Assembly: GCA_009741485.1 (NCBI GenBank)
Contig: CM019216.1
Location: 25,382,054-25,446,053, forward strand
Source of the DNA: Malurus cyaneus samueli
Taxonomy: Eukaryota; Chordata; Aves; Passeriformes; Maluridae
DNA length: 64,000 bases
Direction of reading: 5' to 3'
Of this stretch, positions 1 through 13,600 are shown in pieces. Position numbers and translations under genes: made by a program. A model generated the notes under the pieces. The model was not told where the DNA came from. It ran no database searches and saw nothing but the letters and a program-made list of their open reading frames with translations. How positions within the stretch are numbered: the stretch's first letter is position 1; every line of letters begins with the position of its first letter.

Positions 1-3000
1 AAACTCCTTGAAAATTAATATACAGAAATATGCTACTTCTGAATTTAAAGACCTTCACAACATTAATCTCCTTGTATTTAATGCTTCCTTAACATGGTAG
101 ATACATTTTCTTTCTTTGCTAGTAGAGATGCTGATCTTTATTCCACAAAATTTCTCCGCCTAATCAACATTATCTCTTCTTGTAAAACTAAACAAAATTT
201 CTTAGACTTTTGGTAAATCTCCATGAATTTAAATTTTATATATGACCATTTTAACCAAAAAGCTGCACTGGCAACTGGTGACTGCATTTTCAGTGCCTCA
301 TAGAAAATAACTGTTCTTTACTTTAGTTATGAAGTTGGAGAATTTTAATCTCAATATATATGAAGCTTATTTTTCGTTATTAAAAATGAAAATGTCTGTA
401 ATTAAATATAGAGAAATTATGGAGAATTATTTAAACATTTATGTAAAAAAGGTATCGTGTTGAAAAAATCCTCCTTTGTCAGCAAATAGTTTTGTTAGCA
501 ATGATAAGACAAGCTTGATATACAGCTAAAAAACAATGTTTAATATGTGACTATCTTTTAAAAATAATCAGAAACACCAGTTGTTTATTAATCACTGTAA
601 GAACATAGAACTGTTGTACCTTTTCCAGCAGTGGGCAGAACTAGACCTAGGCTAGGAAAGATCATTAAAAAAAAAAAAAAATTCATGGGGCAATGCATCT
701 TCACAATATTTCCCTAATTCTCACTGCCTTACAGTCACAAACTTGCTAAAACAGAGATCATAGCATAGCTGTTATAAACAGCCATTTCTGCTCCTAAACT
801 TTAAGTAGCTGCCTGGTATAAATTTGCCTGAAACCTCTGATCCTTATTCTATTTTTTGGGGAAAAAATCCTGCACTGATCAAATTTTCTTAAACTCATTT
901 CTTTTACCTACTGATCTTAATTCAGTCATTGAGTTTTATTCCTGTAGATATAACCTTCTATTAAAAATTAATCTATAAAAAGAATAAATATTTCTATTCT
1001 GTGTCAGGTGTTAAAGGTTGTGAACTCTAACCTAAAGCCTTGGGAGGTAATCAAAGATGGAATTTGAAAGCCATATTAAATAACAGAAAAAGGAAATGAA
1101 GAAAAAGACCTATTCTCCTTAGCTTAATCACGTGTAAAAATAGAATGTGTAAATCCAAAAGTTAATCCAGTATTACATTAATTAGAATTTGCATATGTTT
1201 GTATATATGTAGCTAAAAGTCCATTTTATATTTTGTGTTAGTGTAAGTTATGTAAGCCCTGGGTATTTAATGTCTACTCCAGTAACAATTTCTCAAAAAG
1301 AAGACTCTGCTGACAAATTAAATCTTAACTGCTACTTTTGGAAAACCTGCAATAATAGATTTCAGAAACCACTGGTGTTTCATTGTGGGTGTTAAAAGAC
1401 TTTTGTGACAGAAATATTTGAATATAATCCCCTTAGGTTGTTGTGTAATTGGAGGCATTTTTACTCTGTCAGTCTAGTTTTAAGTTCAGGTGGTCAAGTC
1501 AGGAAAAGCTGTGGGCTCCAGACTGGTGTAATTTCCTGGCTTTGTCACCCTTCCTCTCCAGAATTAAGATAAACTGTGCTACAGAGAATTACTGGGCAAG
1601 GAAAAACACAATCCCAACTACGCAGTAATGCAATTCTCCCTGAAATGGGCCACTGTCCCTCGAGCAGCTTTTTACACCACTTCAAGCTTTATTTGGTTCC
1701 CAATTATAGATGAAACATACAATTTTATTATTTTTTTTTTATTTATAAGAATTCTGGCCTTACTATTTCTTATATACCAATTAATTTGTGGTAATATTGT
1801 ATGTGAATGTGTATTTTGATTTTTTAAATTTATTTTTTTATTCTCAGAAGAAAGAACCAAATAGATGTAGATCAAAACCAGAAAGCTCCACTTTCTTTTC
1901 CCTCACAAACTCTAAAAACTGGGTGCTTTGAATTATTTTGAAAGGAATTTCACTTGCAGGACTAATTATTAAGTTAAATACTGTTGTGTATGTACACTGA
2001 CATAGTTACATTTTCACCCCGAATATGAGGTTGCAAAAGGAAATTTTTAGCATTATTTTATGATGTTGGAGAATGAATGACCTTAAAAACAACAATATAA
2101 TACAAAGATTTTGATTGAAACTTCTGCTCTGTTTTTCTTTTCTGTTTTTCAGATAGCTGTTCTTGGGAATTGTTTTGGATGGTAAATCACAAATGTCCTG
2201 TGAGTGCAATGCTTTGTGTACTGCATTAGATTATATGGACACAAGTAGCACTAGATTAAAAATAAGCCTTATAACTAAAAGCCTTGGTCTTCCAACTACT
2301 AAGAAATCTAATACCTCAGTCAACTGCTGCTGTCTCTATTAAACTCCATATTGATTTCTTAGATCAAAGAGCTTTTTGAACTACCTTGGGAATTTTAAAA
2401 AATACTTGAAGTGAATGGGTAGCCTGTTGTAATTAAGAGAGCAAACCTAACTAAACCTCTTGCCTACTCTCACACTCTTAAAATCTTTATTTACAGAATC
2501 AATCATTTGCACACTAAGAATTTAGTCTAACTTATAGACTTACTTGAGTCCATTTAAAGTATGAGACCTCTGAGATTCACATATAAAATGTGTATTCATC
2601 TGTCTTAATACCAGCAATAATAGCAGTGGAGTTAATGTAAAAATCGTTAGAACAGAAATTACTTGCTTCTACTTTGTTTCTTCATCATCTGGATTTAGTG
2701 TTAAAAGTTAAAGAAAAGACACTTGAGTAAGAGTTAACAGTAGAAATCTACTCGATAGCCACAGTTCTTGTTCTAATTTCTAGCACATAGCCATGATCCA
2801 TAACCAAGAACTATGTTGCAGAGATCTTAAAGATTTTTCTGTAAAAAAAAGTGTCATTTGCAAGAAATTTAGCTTTATTTTCTGTCTATAAATAGAGTTA
2901 TCTGACACCTTTCCCATGAAGATTATTTTCTCTTCCATTTGAATGTCTTTTTGTGGAAGATGACAGACATTTTCAGCAAGCTATCATAGTCTACTTTCTA

Positions 3001-6000
3001 AAATGAAGAGTTTCTTTAGACTTTCATAATATCTATGCTGATTTTAAAGAAAAACTATATTAGTAGAAGAATTTAGAGAACAATAGTGCTTTTCTATTTA
3101 AAAAGGTCTAGCTTTTTTTTTTTTTTTTTTTTTTTGCCTCTGTTTAGAAGACAGAAGTCTTCAATACATATATTTAGCTGTTGTATCGCAAGGAAATATT
3201 GTTTAGGAAATCTGGCTACAAATCAAGGCCCAAAATCAACTTGGGTATCCAAAAGCACAGATTGATTTGGTAATATAGTAATATGGAGAAATAATCATGC
3301 AGAAAGTACATCTAAACTACTTTGAACATGAAAAACTTGAACAAAGAGCAAAGAACTTGTATTCCATATAAACCAGGAAGGCCTATTTACAGAAAATTAC
3401 TCAGTACTTTCAGGAAGTTCAGCGAAAGGGTGGCAGGACCTATAAGGCCAGTAGTGGGAATCTGGAGTTTAAAGAAGTTGAAGAAAAGCTGAGCCTTGGT
3501 AAATAGAAGAGCTTTTCAGATAGAAAAAACTTGACTGAAGCAGACTCAGATGGAATAAACTGCAGGAGAAGCACAAGTCCTCTACTTCCTCTTATAAAAT
3601 CCAAGAAACTTCAGTGGATTACTGGAGAGCCCAGCTCATCTCTTTTATTAATATATCATATTATTTTTCCTGTCCTCAGAGGCAACGTATATCATATCAC
3701 TTTGGGAACTGAATCTGAAATATTTAGTTGTGTCTTTAAAACTACCAGATGTAATCACTTTGGACAGAAATAAAACAGTCTATGTTACTTGTGGTGCTTT
3801 CTGCTGTGATAGTTAACAATGATTTCCACACATTACACTTTAAAAAACAGACATTTAAAAATCAATTTGGTTTTCTAAAAGTTTATATGCACCTCCCTGC
3901 ATCATATCAAAAGTCTAAGAACGAAATCTTTACAGTATGATTACTAACAAGTATATTTCTTTATAACAAGTCTGAATAGATAGGAACATAAAATAAGAAT
4001 AAATTACTTTTCAGATGCTTGTTTTTCTAGCTTTTGTTACTTGGAATATATTAAATATTTGGATTTTTATAAAGATTAGCACGCAATAGAAAAATAAAAT
4101 TATTTTTGGCAAAACATTTGAAATGTTTGATACTATTGTAATTTAACTACCTTTAAGGAATTAGTTAATATTTTTGTTGCATTAATGGGTTTATTCTAGC
4201 TTATAAGAACTAGCAAGTGTATTAAAACAATGAAGGCAAAAAGAACATTACAGAGCCGTGTCTTATCTATTCAGGGAGAAGACACAAAAGGCTAAAACTC
4301 AGCTTTAAGTTGAAACTGGCCAGTATTGTGTCAGACAAAAAATGCTTTTGTATTCGTATTCACTGTGGGGAGAACTTTTTTCCCACATTATTTTTCCACA
4401 AATCTTCAACTGTTTTGAATCAAGCTAGGAATTACACTGGAGACCTACAAAAGGTCTCACCATCCAGAAATAAAAGATTTGAATAAGGTGTTTATCTCAT
4501 TTATGAGTATAGATGATGTCAGCTAGGCCGCAGACCTCATCAGAAATTTTATATTTGTGAATGGAACATTAAGAACTAAAAAAAATGAAAGAAATTAAAT
4601 TATTTGAAGATATTTAAATATTTCAGATTTTCTGCTGAAATAAACACTACTTTCTGTAGTATGCAGGCTTTTCTGATAATATTATTTTGTATTTTACATC
4701 AGCACAGAATGATTACAAATTATAGAAGGGATGGAAAGTTTATGCCTTTAGTAGGTGCAAAGAAAATAAACCCAACCAAATATAATTTCATAATACACTT
4801 CACTTACTCCAAAAGTTTTTTCTGGTAATGAGACCTTAATCAGGTGTTTATCATGTTGCCATGATTTCAGTGTATGATCCGTAATTTTGGCAAAGAGTTT
4901 TATTGGATTAAATATTTTATGAGTAATACATTTGCAATAAAAATTAGTACGATCATTCATGCACTTATGTAATTACTTTCAATAACCTGAGGTAAATTCT
5001 GTAATCATGATTAATACTGATTAGGCAAAGTTATTGGTATGGTTTGATTGTATGGAAAAGTTGAAACAAATGGATTTGATTTTGCAAAACTCAGCCCTCC
5101 TCGAGTCACAGCACTATTATTATTTTTGTTGTTATTCTTCCTATAGTTATTTTTAGTGGTAGTAGTAGTAGTATGAATATTGATATTATTATTAATATTT
5201 TCTAGTTTATACCTTTTAGTTTCAGAATAGAAGTTAAATTCTCTTCAAACTAAACCACTAAATCCCAACAAAAACTAATGGAAAAAGCAGTCCACTCAAA
5301 TAAACCACTTCTCCACCCAACGAGTGTATCTAGATCTGTTCATGTAAAAATATCATTAAATTGCCCATGTTCTTTTATGTCATTTTAGCATACATTAGCA
5401 ATTAAATCAGTAATTAAATGACAAATTGATCATTGCTTATTTAACCCAAATACTGAAAACTTTTGAAGATTATACTCACACTGGATAATACATATGTACA
5501 TGAATTTTAAAGATGGTTGGGAATTTCACATTTAATATTCCCCACACTGTTTAGGAAATATAACAATTTAGAATTTTTCTGAAATATTTAAATTTTTTTG
5601 GTTGGGAGTACTTTAGATAAATGCAAATGCTACTGGCTATATACAGCAGATCTGTTTACCAGTGCAGAGGTAGTAGAAAATGTCATTTTGTATGCTGAGC
5701 TTTTCTAACAAGTCCCTAGATTATTTCCAATGAGTGACTGTTTATTTCTCTGTCAGTTCTAATAAACTGAAGGCATTAGATTTATTTTGTATATTGTCTA
5801 CTTTCATCTTGTTTCACCCATTTTTAAGTCCTTGAATCATATTATTCCAACGTTATAAAAATGAATAGTTTCCAAGTTTCACTGCTATTTGCAGAAAGAT
5901 AATAGTGATGATGATCTTCTTTGCAAAAGCTCTTTGAAATCTGAGCTCTCCAAAAACAAGCTGATGTTTTGCATTAGTAATATAAATGTACTTGTATATA

Positions 6001-7825
6001 TTGTATATTTTACAGCAAAAGAATCTGTTGGAAACACAATCGTTTGGTGTACTAATTTTTTATTTTTTTTAAATTTAATAAAACTCTAACTTTGCAGATG
6101 GTCAAGAACTATGATAATCTCCATTTTCTCATGTGATACAGAAACACTGTTTTCTGGTAAGCATAACAATGCAAATGAAGGTTACTAAGGGGGAAAGCCC
6201 TGCATGTTGTGTTTATTTTGGAGCTTTTCATAACATGAAAATATGTCATGACATGACACATCTAAATATGCATAATATAGATAGTTTTCTTCAAGCACTG
6301 TCTTGGACAGTGAATCTATTTCTAATTATTATTTTTTTTTAATACAGACACACTATAAAACCATTCCTTATATTATGGTCTGACTACATATAAATGTCAG
6401 ATTGAATGTGTAATGCAAACAACCTCATTTGGCAGCTGTGCATTTAATATTACACAAACAACTGTGTCTTTAGTAGTATCAATATGCTATTATTAGCAAA
6501 GCATGCCTATGCTTCTAGTCTTCCATGAATTTAAATTTAGGAAGACGAGTGAGTACCACATATTCCAACAGCTGATTTTCAAAGAAAGTGTTCAAATGTT
6601 TTTTTAAGCAATTATTTTTACAATGAAATCACCCACTTGTGCATGTAGCATCAGAGTCATTCTTACCAGTTTAGAAGTTAATTTTTTGTGAAAATGAAAA
6701 TCACTACAGTAAAAAACTTTCCAATCATTCACTATATAAACAAAATCTGTGAAAAAAATTAATAAAGGAATAGTTGTCATCAGTTTTCTTCTGAATTATA
6801 CTAATTAGCAATTAAACAAGATGCCTGAAAGTCTTTGTGTAATGAATATACTAACAATTTTAAATTAAAAATCCAGGGGTCTGCAAAAAGTGAAAAAAAA
6901 AAAAATAGGCAGATGACTACAGACAATGGTACTCCAACATGCAAGAGAAAAAGTAGAAAAAAAATTGTATGAAGGCTATATTTTACTCTAAATGAGAAGT
7001 CATTAAGCTTCTTTTCCATTTCTATTTTTATGTGTATGGAATGCTTTTTAATTAACAGACATTAGGAATACAATATATTTAACAGACGTAGTTTCTAGAG
7101 AATCAATTTGTCTCATATTAAAAGTAAATTCTGCCATCTGAGATAGAAATAGAATCATTCTCTTCCATACAGCAATTATCTTGAGAGCAGCTGCACCTCT
7201 CTATAGTCCTTGAGAGAAGAACATCCTCAATGTCACAGAAATAACCCACTGAACTTTCTTTTCAAATCAACCTGAACTTAGTCAGGTTAAAATAGAATGC
7301 GGCAGCCACTCCTGGCATAAGTGAACATAAATACCTCTGTTCTTCCAGTTTACAGATGTGGCATTCACAATAACTGTCTTCCATGGTAATACTTCAATTT
7401 GTAAGCCATAGTCACACAATCAACATTTTGCCTTTTGATATTGTCTGAGATCTTACGGTGATCCAGTCTGATGGAACAAATTCACAATTTCTAGGAAATT
7501 TTTTTCTTGGTATTTGTATCACAATAGTCTCTCAAAATTTCCAGTCATTAACCAGAGTCCCATCATACCAGACAAAATGAAAAAAAAAAGTAAACAGACA
7601 GATAGGCCTTTCCACAAGGCACTTGTGACTGAGGGATCGTTTGAACAAATCGCATAAAGATGAACAAAGGCCTTACTTGAACATGACTGTTTTGGGTCTA
7701 CACAGAAATTCTTTCTCTGCTCTCTTCATCACCTGACAAAGGTTGTTCCCTTTGAGTCAGGTTACATGACAAAGAGGAAATTTGAGCTGGCTGTAGAGAG
7801 CATTTTTCTACAGTGGTCTCTTGAG
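1..7825. other. AT-rich unique noncoding DNA
   Basis: No gene or recognisable transposon was found here. The stretch is strongly AT-rich and CpG-poor. It holds simple tracts: A15 at 667-681, T23 at 3113-3135, an AGT/ATT trinucleotide-rich patch at about 5118-5200 and several shorter A or T runs. Short open frames occur on both strands, but none is longer than about 80 codons, several need a TTG start, and none has a recognisable domain. I infer intergenic or deep intronic DNA. Confidence 0.7.
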
Positions 7826-7884
7826 ATCACAGAATCACAGAATAAAGTAGGTTGGAAAAGACCTTTGAGATCATCAAGTCCCTT
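7826..7884 (-). mobile_element. CR1 LINE 3' tail fragment
   Basis: The plus strand reads as the reverse complement of a CR1 3' end: a doubled 'atcacagaatcacagaa' block, then 'ggttggaaaagacc', then 'tttgagatcatcaagtcc'. This order is typical of the last 60 bp of avian CR1 elements, so the element lies on the minus strand. Only the terminal untranslated part remains. CR1 copies are normally truncated at their 5' end by incomplete reverse transcription and make no clear target-site duplication. Confidence 0.85.
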
Positions 7885-8397
7885 TTGCTGAACGTGCTTC
7901 GCAAATTCCAGAAAAGAAGACATTTCTCCCACTTTTACACATATGATTTGTATTGGTCCTTAGTATTTTGGGATGTGAAGTCAAGGAGGAAGAGCCAGGC
8001 AAGAAGGTAAGAACATCAAGACGGTTGCAAATATTCAAAAGCTTCAATGAAGCAAAAGTTGAAAGATGAATAGCATCTACAGACATTGAGTGCTAAAATT
8101 TGTGGTAGACATTCTGATACTGCTTAATCCAGTTTTATCTGCCTATATAGCTTCTTGGAAAATGCATAATATAATAGACAGGAAGTAAAACACCAAGAGA
8201 AAAATAATGTAGCAACATAATGATCTCTCTCCACCTATCTTTTATCTAACAGACTGATGGAAAAAGTGAAGTGGAAAGAATTAAAATAGAAAAGGCTCAA
8301 AGTTGGTTTACAAGCTGATTATCATAAATAAATTATATCACTAATATTTCAAATTTTGTTTACAATTTTCTATTAAATTATACTACATATGGCTTTA
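7885..8397. other. AT-rich unique noncoding DNA
   Basis: Nothing recognisable was seen between the CR1 tail and the solo LTR. A 70-codon minus-strand frame at 7874-8086 has no domain and overlaps the CR1 tail, so I treat it as chance. Confidence 0.6.
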
Positions 8398-8403
8398 TTA
8401 TAC
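8398..8403 (+). repeat. Left TSD (TTATAC) of the solo LTR
   Basis: The six bases TTATAC lie directly before the 5' TG of the LTR and recur at 8809-8814, directly after its 3' CA. A 6-bp duplication is the staggered-cut size typical of alpha- and beta-retrovirus-like (ERVK) integrases. Confidence 0.88.
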
Positions 8404-8649
8404 TGCCGTGGTCTTTGCAGCTGGGCTGGACTTTGGACTCGGTGGGGGAAGGACTGATGAATACGCATGTGCGAGATGATATGGTGTGGGATGGAACTGG
8501 ACTGAAGCGGTCAGTTTGGATTGGACAGATGAAAAATTGTCCAATCAAAGTCTGAAACGTGATGTGTGAGAGTTTTTCTGGTTATGTAATCTGTCTAAAA
8601 CGATATGGATTGGTGCATTTCTCAAAACCGGGTAAAGATAAGGGATTCC

Positions 8650-8656
8650 TATAAAA
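8650..8656 (+). promoter_or_regulatory. LTR TATA box
   Basis: TATAAAA lies about 25-30 bp before the inferred U3/R boundary of the 8404-8808 LTR and downstream of the CCAAT motifs. It is a canonical RNA polymerase II core promoter arrangement for a retroviral LTR. Whether it is active is unknown. Confidence 0.75.
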
Positions 8657-8743
8657 GCCGCACTGTTAGCGGGGTCAGTTCAGACGGAGCTGGATCACTG
8701 AAAAGAAAGGGCTGAAATTGCTAAAGCTAAAAGAGCTGGAAAT

Positions 8744-8749
8744 AATAAA
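8744..8749 (+). terminator. LTR polyadenylation signal AATAAA
   Basis: AATAAA lies about 95 bp downstream of the TATA box and about 60 bp before the LTR end. It marks the R region and confirms plus-strand orientation. Poly(A) addition would be expected at about 8760-8770. Confidence 0.75.
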
Positions 8750-8808
8750 AGAAGAAACCTGGACCTGCCTGCGTGTTTGGAGTGGTGTTTTCCTGCGGGG
8801 CGCTCACA

Positions 8809-8814
8809 TTATAC
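8809..8814 (+). repeat. Right TSD (TTATAC) of the solo LTR
   Basis: TTATAC immediately follows the LTR's terminal CA and matches 8398-8403 exactly. Confidence 0.88.
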
Positions 8815-10685
8815 TCTCTCCTGTACTGATTAAAACTTCTCTAGTTCATCAGCTGATAAAACATGATTTGAGAAAATTACCAATGAAGGGAGAATTCCCC
8901 TTTCTGGTTAGTGTTTGTGTTACCATTTAACTTTTTAAACAAATTGAACTTTTATTTGCAGCCAAACCAAATCACATTGAAACAGGGATAAATGTATAGG
9001 CAAAGATGAAGCAACCAGATGACTTTTAGGGGTATTTTTCTTTCTAAAAAAAAGTTAGCTACTATGTCTTTTAAAACAATTTGGCTGTTAAACATCTATG
9101 GAATTCAACAGATTTTTTCCATATTCAGGTTCGGGTATAAGCATTTCACCTGTGGCACTTTCACAACCTTGCTATGGATACCCAGTACACTGGCCTATTT
9201 AATGACGATGTTCAATCTTTTGTAATAAAAGAATAAGGTCACTCACTTACACCGAAGAAGAGAGTTTCATACATTTCCACTGCTCTAGTAAAATTACCAT
9301 GTTATTTTCCTTCTCCTTTCAGCATATAATTTTCAAAGCAAAAATACCTTCAGGTTGTAATTTCAATGTAGTTATTTTAGTTATAAATCATTACTAAGTA
9401 TGTCATGCATCTAATATGGAACATAAATATATTATGAAGAGAAAAACAAAACCAAAAATTAAACTCAATCAAATATGCTAGTTCAAAATTATAGTTGAAT
9501 AGTGTAATGATTTATCCCATGAATGCATAAATTTATATACATTGATCAATTATTGTATTTTTCTTGAAGTTCTGTCTTTGCCAGTTTTTTTAAGTTCCAC
9601 CCTATATTTCATTACAATGAAAATATTCTGGATTTTAATTTTGGTTATATAATCAATACATGATCACTTATTTTCATCATTTCAGTGTTTAACACACCTA
9701 TGCTATGGTGTGTTATGGGGGGTTTGCTATATATCCCTATATTTGCATACTTAGGTAAAATGATAAATTAACCCATGTCGCTTTTTAACTCTTCACTAAT
9801 GTCCATTGGTATTACAGTTTTGTACTTTCTACTGTTCCAGATACAAATGACAGCAAGAGAAAGAAAAATCTTCATGTTTTGTCATCTTTCTTGTGTTTGC
9901 TTTACTGTTGTATTAATAAGCATCACACAGGGTCAAAATATCTAAACCATCAAAAAAAAGTTTGAAGCCTGCAGGGCTGTAAAAGTTTTACATATTTCTG
10001 TGAACTCAATAGGACATGAAAAATTTGGTGCCCTGCCTTTTTGACAAAGATTAACAGGAACAGAAGATAGCTTGGCATGAATCCATTTTGTGACAAAAAT
10101 CGCCATGAGAATACAAAATAGCACAATATTAATTCATTTCATAAAAATGATGGTAATGAAAATGAGAAATGGCATCAGCTAAATCCATTTTCATTACTCT
10201 GTTATGATTGCAATCTTGTAGCTCTCAGCTAGTGGGCTGAGTGAAGAGATCTATATTTTAACCACATTTTTAATGTCTTTGATGAGCATCTCCTTGCCAT
10301 TATACACCATTTCACTTTCTACTTTGAATTCTTGCTTTAAAAATATTTTAGATCAGTTTCAGGTATCTAAACTTGATAACATATTTATTCAGGTCCTTAA
10401 ACAGAGTTCATGGGAAGCAAAGTTGTGGAGCTGTGAAGAAACTGACCAGATTTGTGAAAACGCAGAATCTCCCATGTTTGTTATAAATTTATGTAAAAAT
10501 GCAGAAGCAGAGCATAGAATTGTAAAAGCTGACATCAAGCTGGTTTTCCTTCTAATAAGTCTTGAAATATTCTGCTGAAATTAAATGTATTGTTTGGAAT
10601 TTATTAATTTTAAAATATTTGTGTTAAAAGATTATTTCTTACCATCAAATTTCCTAGTATGTTCACATGGAGTTCCTTTTTTTTT
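8815..10685. other. AT-rich unique noncoding DNA
   Basis: No transposon or gene was recognised. An open frame of 101 codons at 10273-10578 is the longest in the stretch. It has no recognisable domain, and its composition matches the surrounding DNA. Confidence 0.6.
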
Positions 10686-10690
10686 NNNNN
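10686..10690. other. Assembly gap of 5 N
   Basis: Five undetermined bases follow a run of T. This is probably a small gap of unresolved homopolymer length rather than a large missing piece. Confidence 0.95.
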
Positions 10691-13600
10691 AATACATCAC
10701 ATTGTTAACAGTAAACCTATTTTTAAGTTTTTGTGTGCTAGCTTAGTATCCAGAAAGATCACTCAAAAGAAATCTCCAAAGAAACACATCCTAATTTTAA
10801 CTAGGCTTGTTTCTGAGCTTGGAGGAGGTTAACCTTGAATATTAATCATCTTTGTTGAGTATACTTAATAAGTATATTACTTATTGACTCTATTCTTTTT
10901 CCACCAGCTCATTTTGTGCAGTAAGATTGCTTTGGCTGTATCAATGGTTTTACTTAAACTTACGTCAGCATTTTGTTTAAAAATATAATTATAATAATCA
11001 TATAAATATTATCTGTAAAATAGAAATGCTAGCAGAAGGTAATTGTCAGTTTGTATATATACCATGCTCTTTAATGTTTTTAGCTTTACACCTCGTGTGC
11101 TTGCATTTTTGCAAAGCCTAAACAACTCTCTGAGATTTGAGTTTCCAAGCACCACAGAACCTCTGTAAATACAGCCCAGTGTTTCAACAGGAAAAACTGA
11201 GCAGCCCAGCAGATGCACAGCTAATTTGAGTATTCCAGCAGGAACTTTGACACTCCTGTTTTTTGGCTTTTTGAATGAGCTCCCTTTGTGTCATGATCTC
11301 TAAGATTTCCCCTTTTATCAGTGCAGGACAATCTCTGTGAATGAAAAATCCAGGATTTTCAAATTTCTTCTTTGACATTTTTTAAATAGAGGGGATCAAG
11401 TGCCTCTCAAATTGCCTCATCAAATAAAATCTTGTTTGTGATTATGGCTAATAAATGCTTTCCAAATACAGGATACAGACTTATGATATTCTCTTTTCAC
11501 TGTTGTCCCCATAACATCAAGAAATTTGGTGACCAAAAGCTCTTGATAAAGTGATAAAAAGAACTTTCTGCCATGATAGAGTGTCACAAGCCTTCCTAAG
11601 ACTAGCTGACACAAAAATGAGGCAGATCTGTGTCAATCTGGCCATCTCCTACAGATCCTTTCTGTCTGACCTGTTGAATGCAAACTGACTAACATGGAAA
11701 TCAACTTAAAAAGCAGGAAAATACAGGTCAGACAAAGATCTGTGTGGAAGGTTTTCCATCATGCATTAAGCTTGTGAAAACGCAAACACCTTAAAGTTTT
11801 AGAATACAATTATTTCAGAAAAAAATATATTTACTGCAGTTGCAGTCTGCATCCATATACTCTTCTAACATCTGCTCCCCTTTTTAAAAAAAAAAAAATT
11901 TATGCAAGTTATATTCTTAAAAGGTAACAACAGTATAATTCATTGCACTATATATCCATGTCTTTACATGTGTCTGAATTTAACTTTTTTTTTTCTTTAT
12001 GATAGTTTCTGTGAGTTATGGATCATTATATAAGTCATATTTTTAATGAATCTGAGTGCTGTTTGCCTTCTCTGCAGTTGAAAGCAGTGGTATATTTGCA
12101 TCAAAACTATATTTGGAAAAACAGGAGATATGCACAACTTAACATGTTTTCACATAATTTATAAGATTCTCAATTCTTCAGAGTTTTCATGACAAAGAAC
12201 TTAGTGCAATTTTGAATTAATCTAATAGTTTTGCCTTATCCATTTTTACCCTACAACGCTGTCGGACATTTCATCTTGAAATCCTAATAACAGTCAGAAC
12301 TGACTTGTTATCTTCAAAGTGTAATCACTATTACTCTTATTTTTTCCTCATTTCAGTTTCTAAGTTTTAAAGAAAGCAGATAAAGTATATTGGTTCAGAA
12401 TGGTATTAAGCAATAGCTCTACTCATAGCTTCATATCATCTGGGAAATTATCTATTTTTCAAAAGAAAGTTATTCCATCTTCACTTGAAAAGTAGTTTAC
12501 ACATTCAATTGCAGTGACTTATCAAGCAAGACTAAAATCCTCATACATTATACAAAGCCTGTTTAAAACATTTATTTGAAAAGACCCTTTAAATATTAGC
12601 TGTGTTGGCCTTTGTCTCTTCCCTTACCCATGGAGTCTTTGTGCCATGTCTGGCTATCCATCTGCTTAAGGATGTCAGGATGCTGCCTCAGAGGATCTAG
12701 CTGATACAGTTCCCCTAATGAACAAAATGATCTCTCCAGGCAGTGACATCAGACACTGTCTTCAAGGTGATTCAGGCTCTTATGAAGAGTTAGTGCTATA
12801 AAATTACATATACTGTTTCTTGAAAGTCATATCTAGGGCAGTTTTTGAAGAGAGCTGGGCTAGTGTAGACAGCAGGGAATAACAGCACTCAAATCTCAAC
12901 GTAGTTAAAATAGAACTACTTGAACTAAGGAAAAGCTGAGTGGTCTGGACCATCTGAAAATTGGTCCTGAACACCCAGATTCTGTAGCTGAACTTCTTTG
13001 TGTGGATTCAGTGATTTTTCCAAGGACAGATGTTATATTAAGTTCTAGTGCCCTTCACAAGGTTGCTGTGAATAATACTTGACAAAGTACCATTCTTCCA
13101 CGTCCACTGTGCATTTTAACACTCAGCTGGTAGCCAGGAGACACGATTGCTCATGGCTAAAGAATTCCCAGGAAAAATACAGTCTTACAAGTGTTGTGAT
13201 GATATGAATGAAAGAAAAAAATTAGAAATAGTTCAGTTACTAAATGTAAAGCATTTAACAATAGATGGACTTTGGTCTGATACTTCATGAAAACTTAATC
13301 CCAAAACAAAAACCAAATGAACAAAATAAAAGAGAAAATAGTGTATATATAGATGAACATACACACACACATACATGTATCTAATACATGTATAAGATTC
13401 CAATCAAACTAGAAATGAGATGAACTTTAATTTGGGAACACAAATTCTCTTCATCCTCATTAGGGAAATAGTATTCTGTACAGAATATAAAAGGTCTTTC
13501 ACTAAAATGGAATTACAGGGTATACTAATAACCTCTTACAGAAATGTTACCATATATTAAAAATTAATTTCCATATGCATATGTGCATGTGATGAACGAT

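Larger units (their letters stand above)
8404..8808 (+). mobile_element. Solo LTR, ERVK-type endogenous retrovirus, 405 bp
   Basis: This is a complete LTR bounded by TG (8404) and CA (8808) and flanked by perfect 6-bp duplications. It contains the expected promoter parts in order. CCAAT boxes lie in both orientations (ATTGG 8520-8524, CCAAT 8541-8545, ATTGG 8609-8613), and the first two form an 8-bp inverted repeat (8520-8527 with 8538-8545). They are followed by TATAAAA at 8650-8656 and the poly(A) signal AATAAA at 8744-8749. U3 would run to about 8680, R to about 8765 and U5 to 8808. No internal viral sequence adjoins it, so I infer LTR-LTR recombination removed the body. The intact duplication and motifs suggest fairly recent insertion. 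The family name is not certain. Confidence 0.9.

Noticed and set aside
2150..2188. Cryptic exon: CAG acceptor after a T-rich tract, short frame, then a GTAAAT donor
   Set aside because: Splice-like words this short are expected by chance in AT-rich DNA. No flanking exon or conserved peptide was seen.
3531..3773. 80-codon plus-strand frame
   Set aside because: It needs a TTG start, which is not expected in a vertebrate gene, and has no domain. The same start problem affects several other short frames.
10273..10578. 101-codon plus-strand frame
   Set aside because: No domain was recognised, its composition equals the flanking AT-rich DNA and there is no promoter or splice context.
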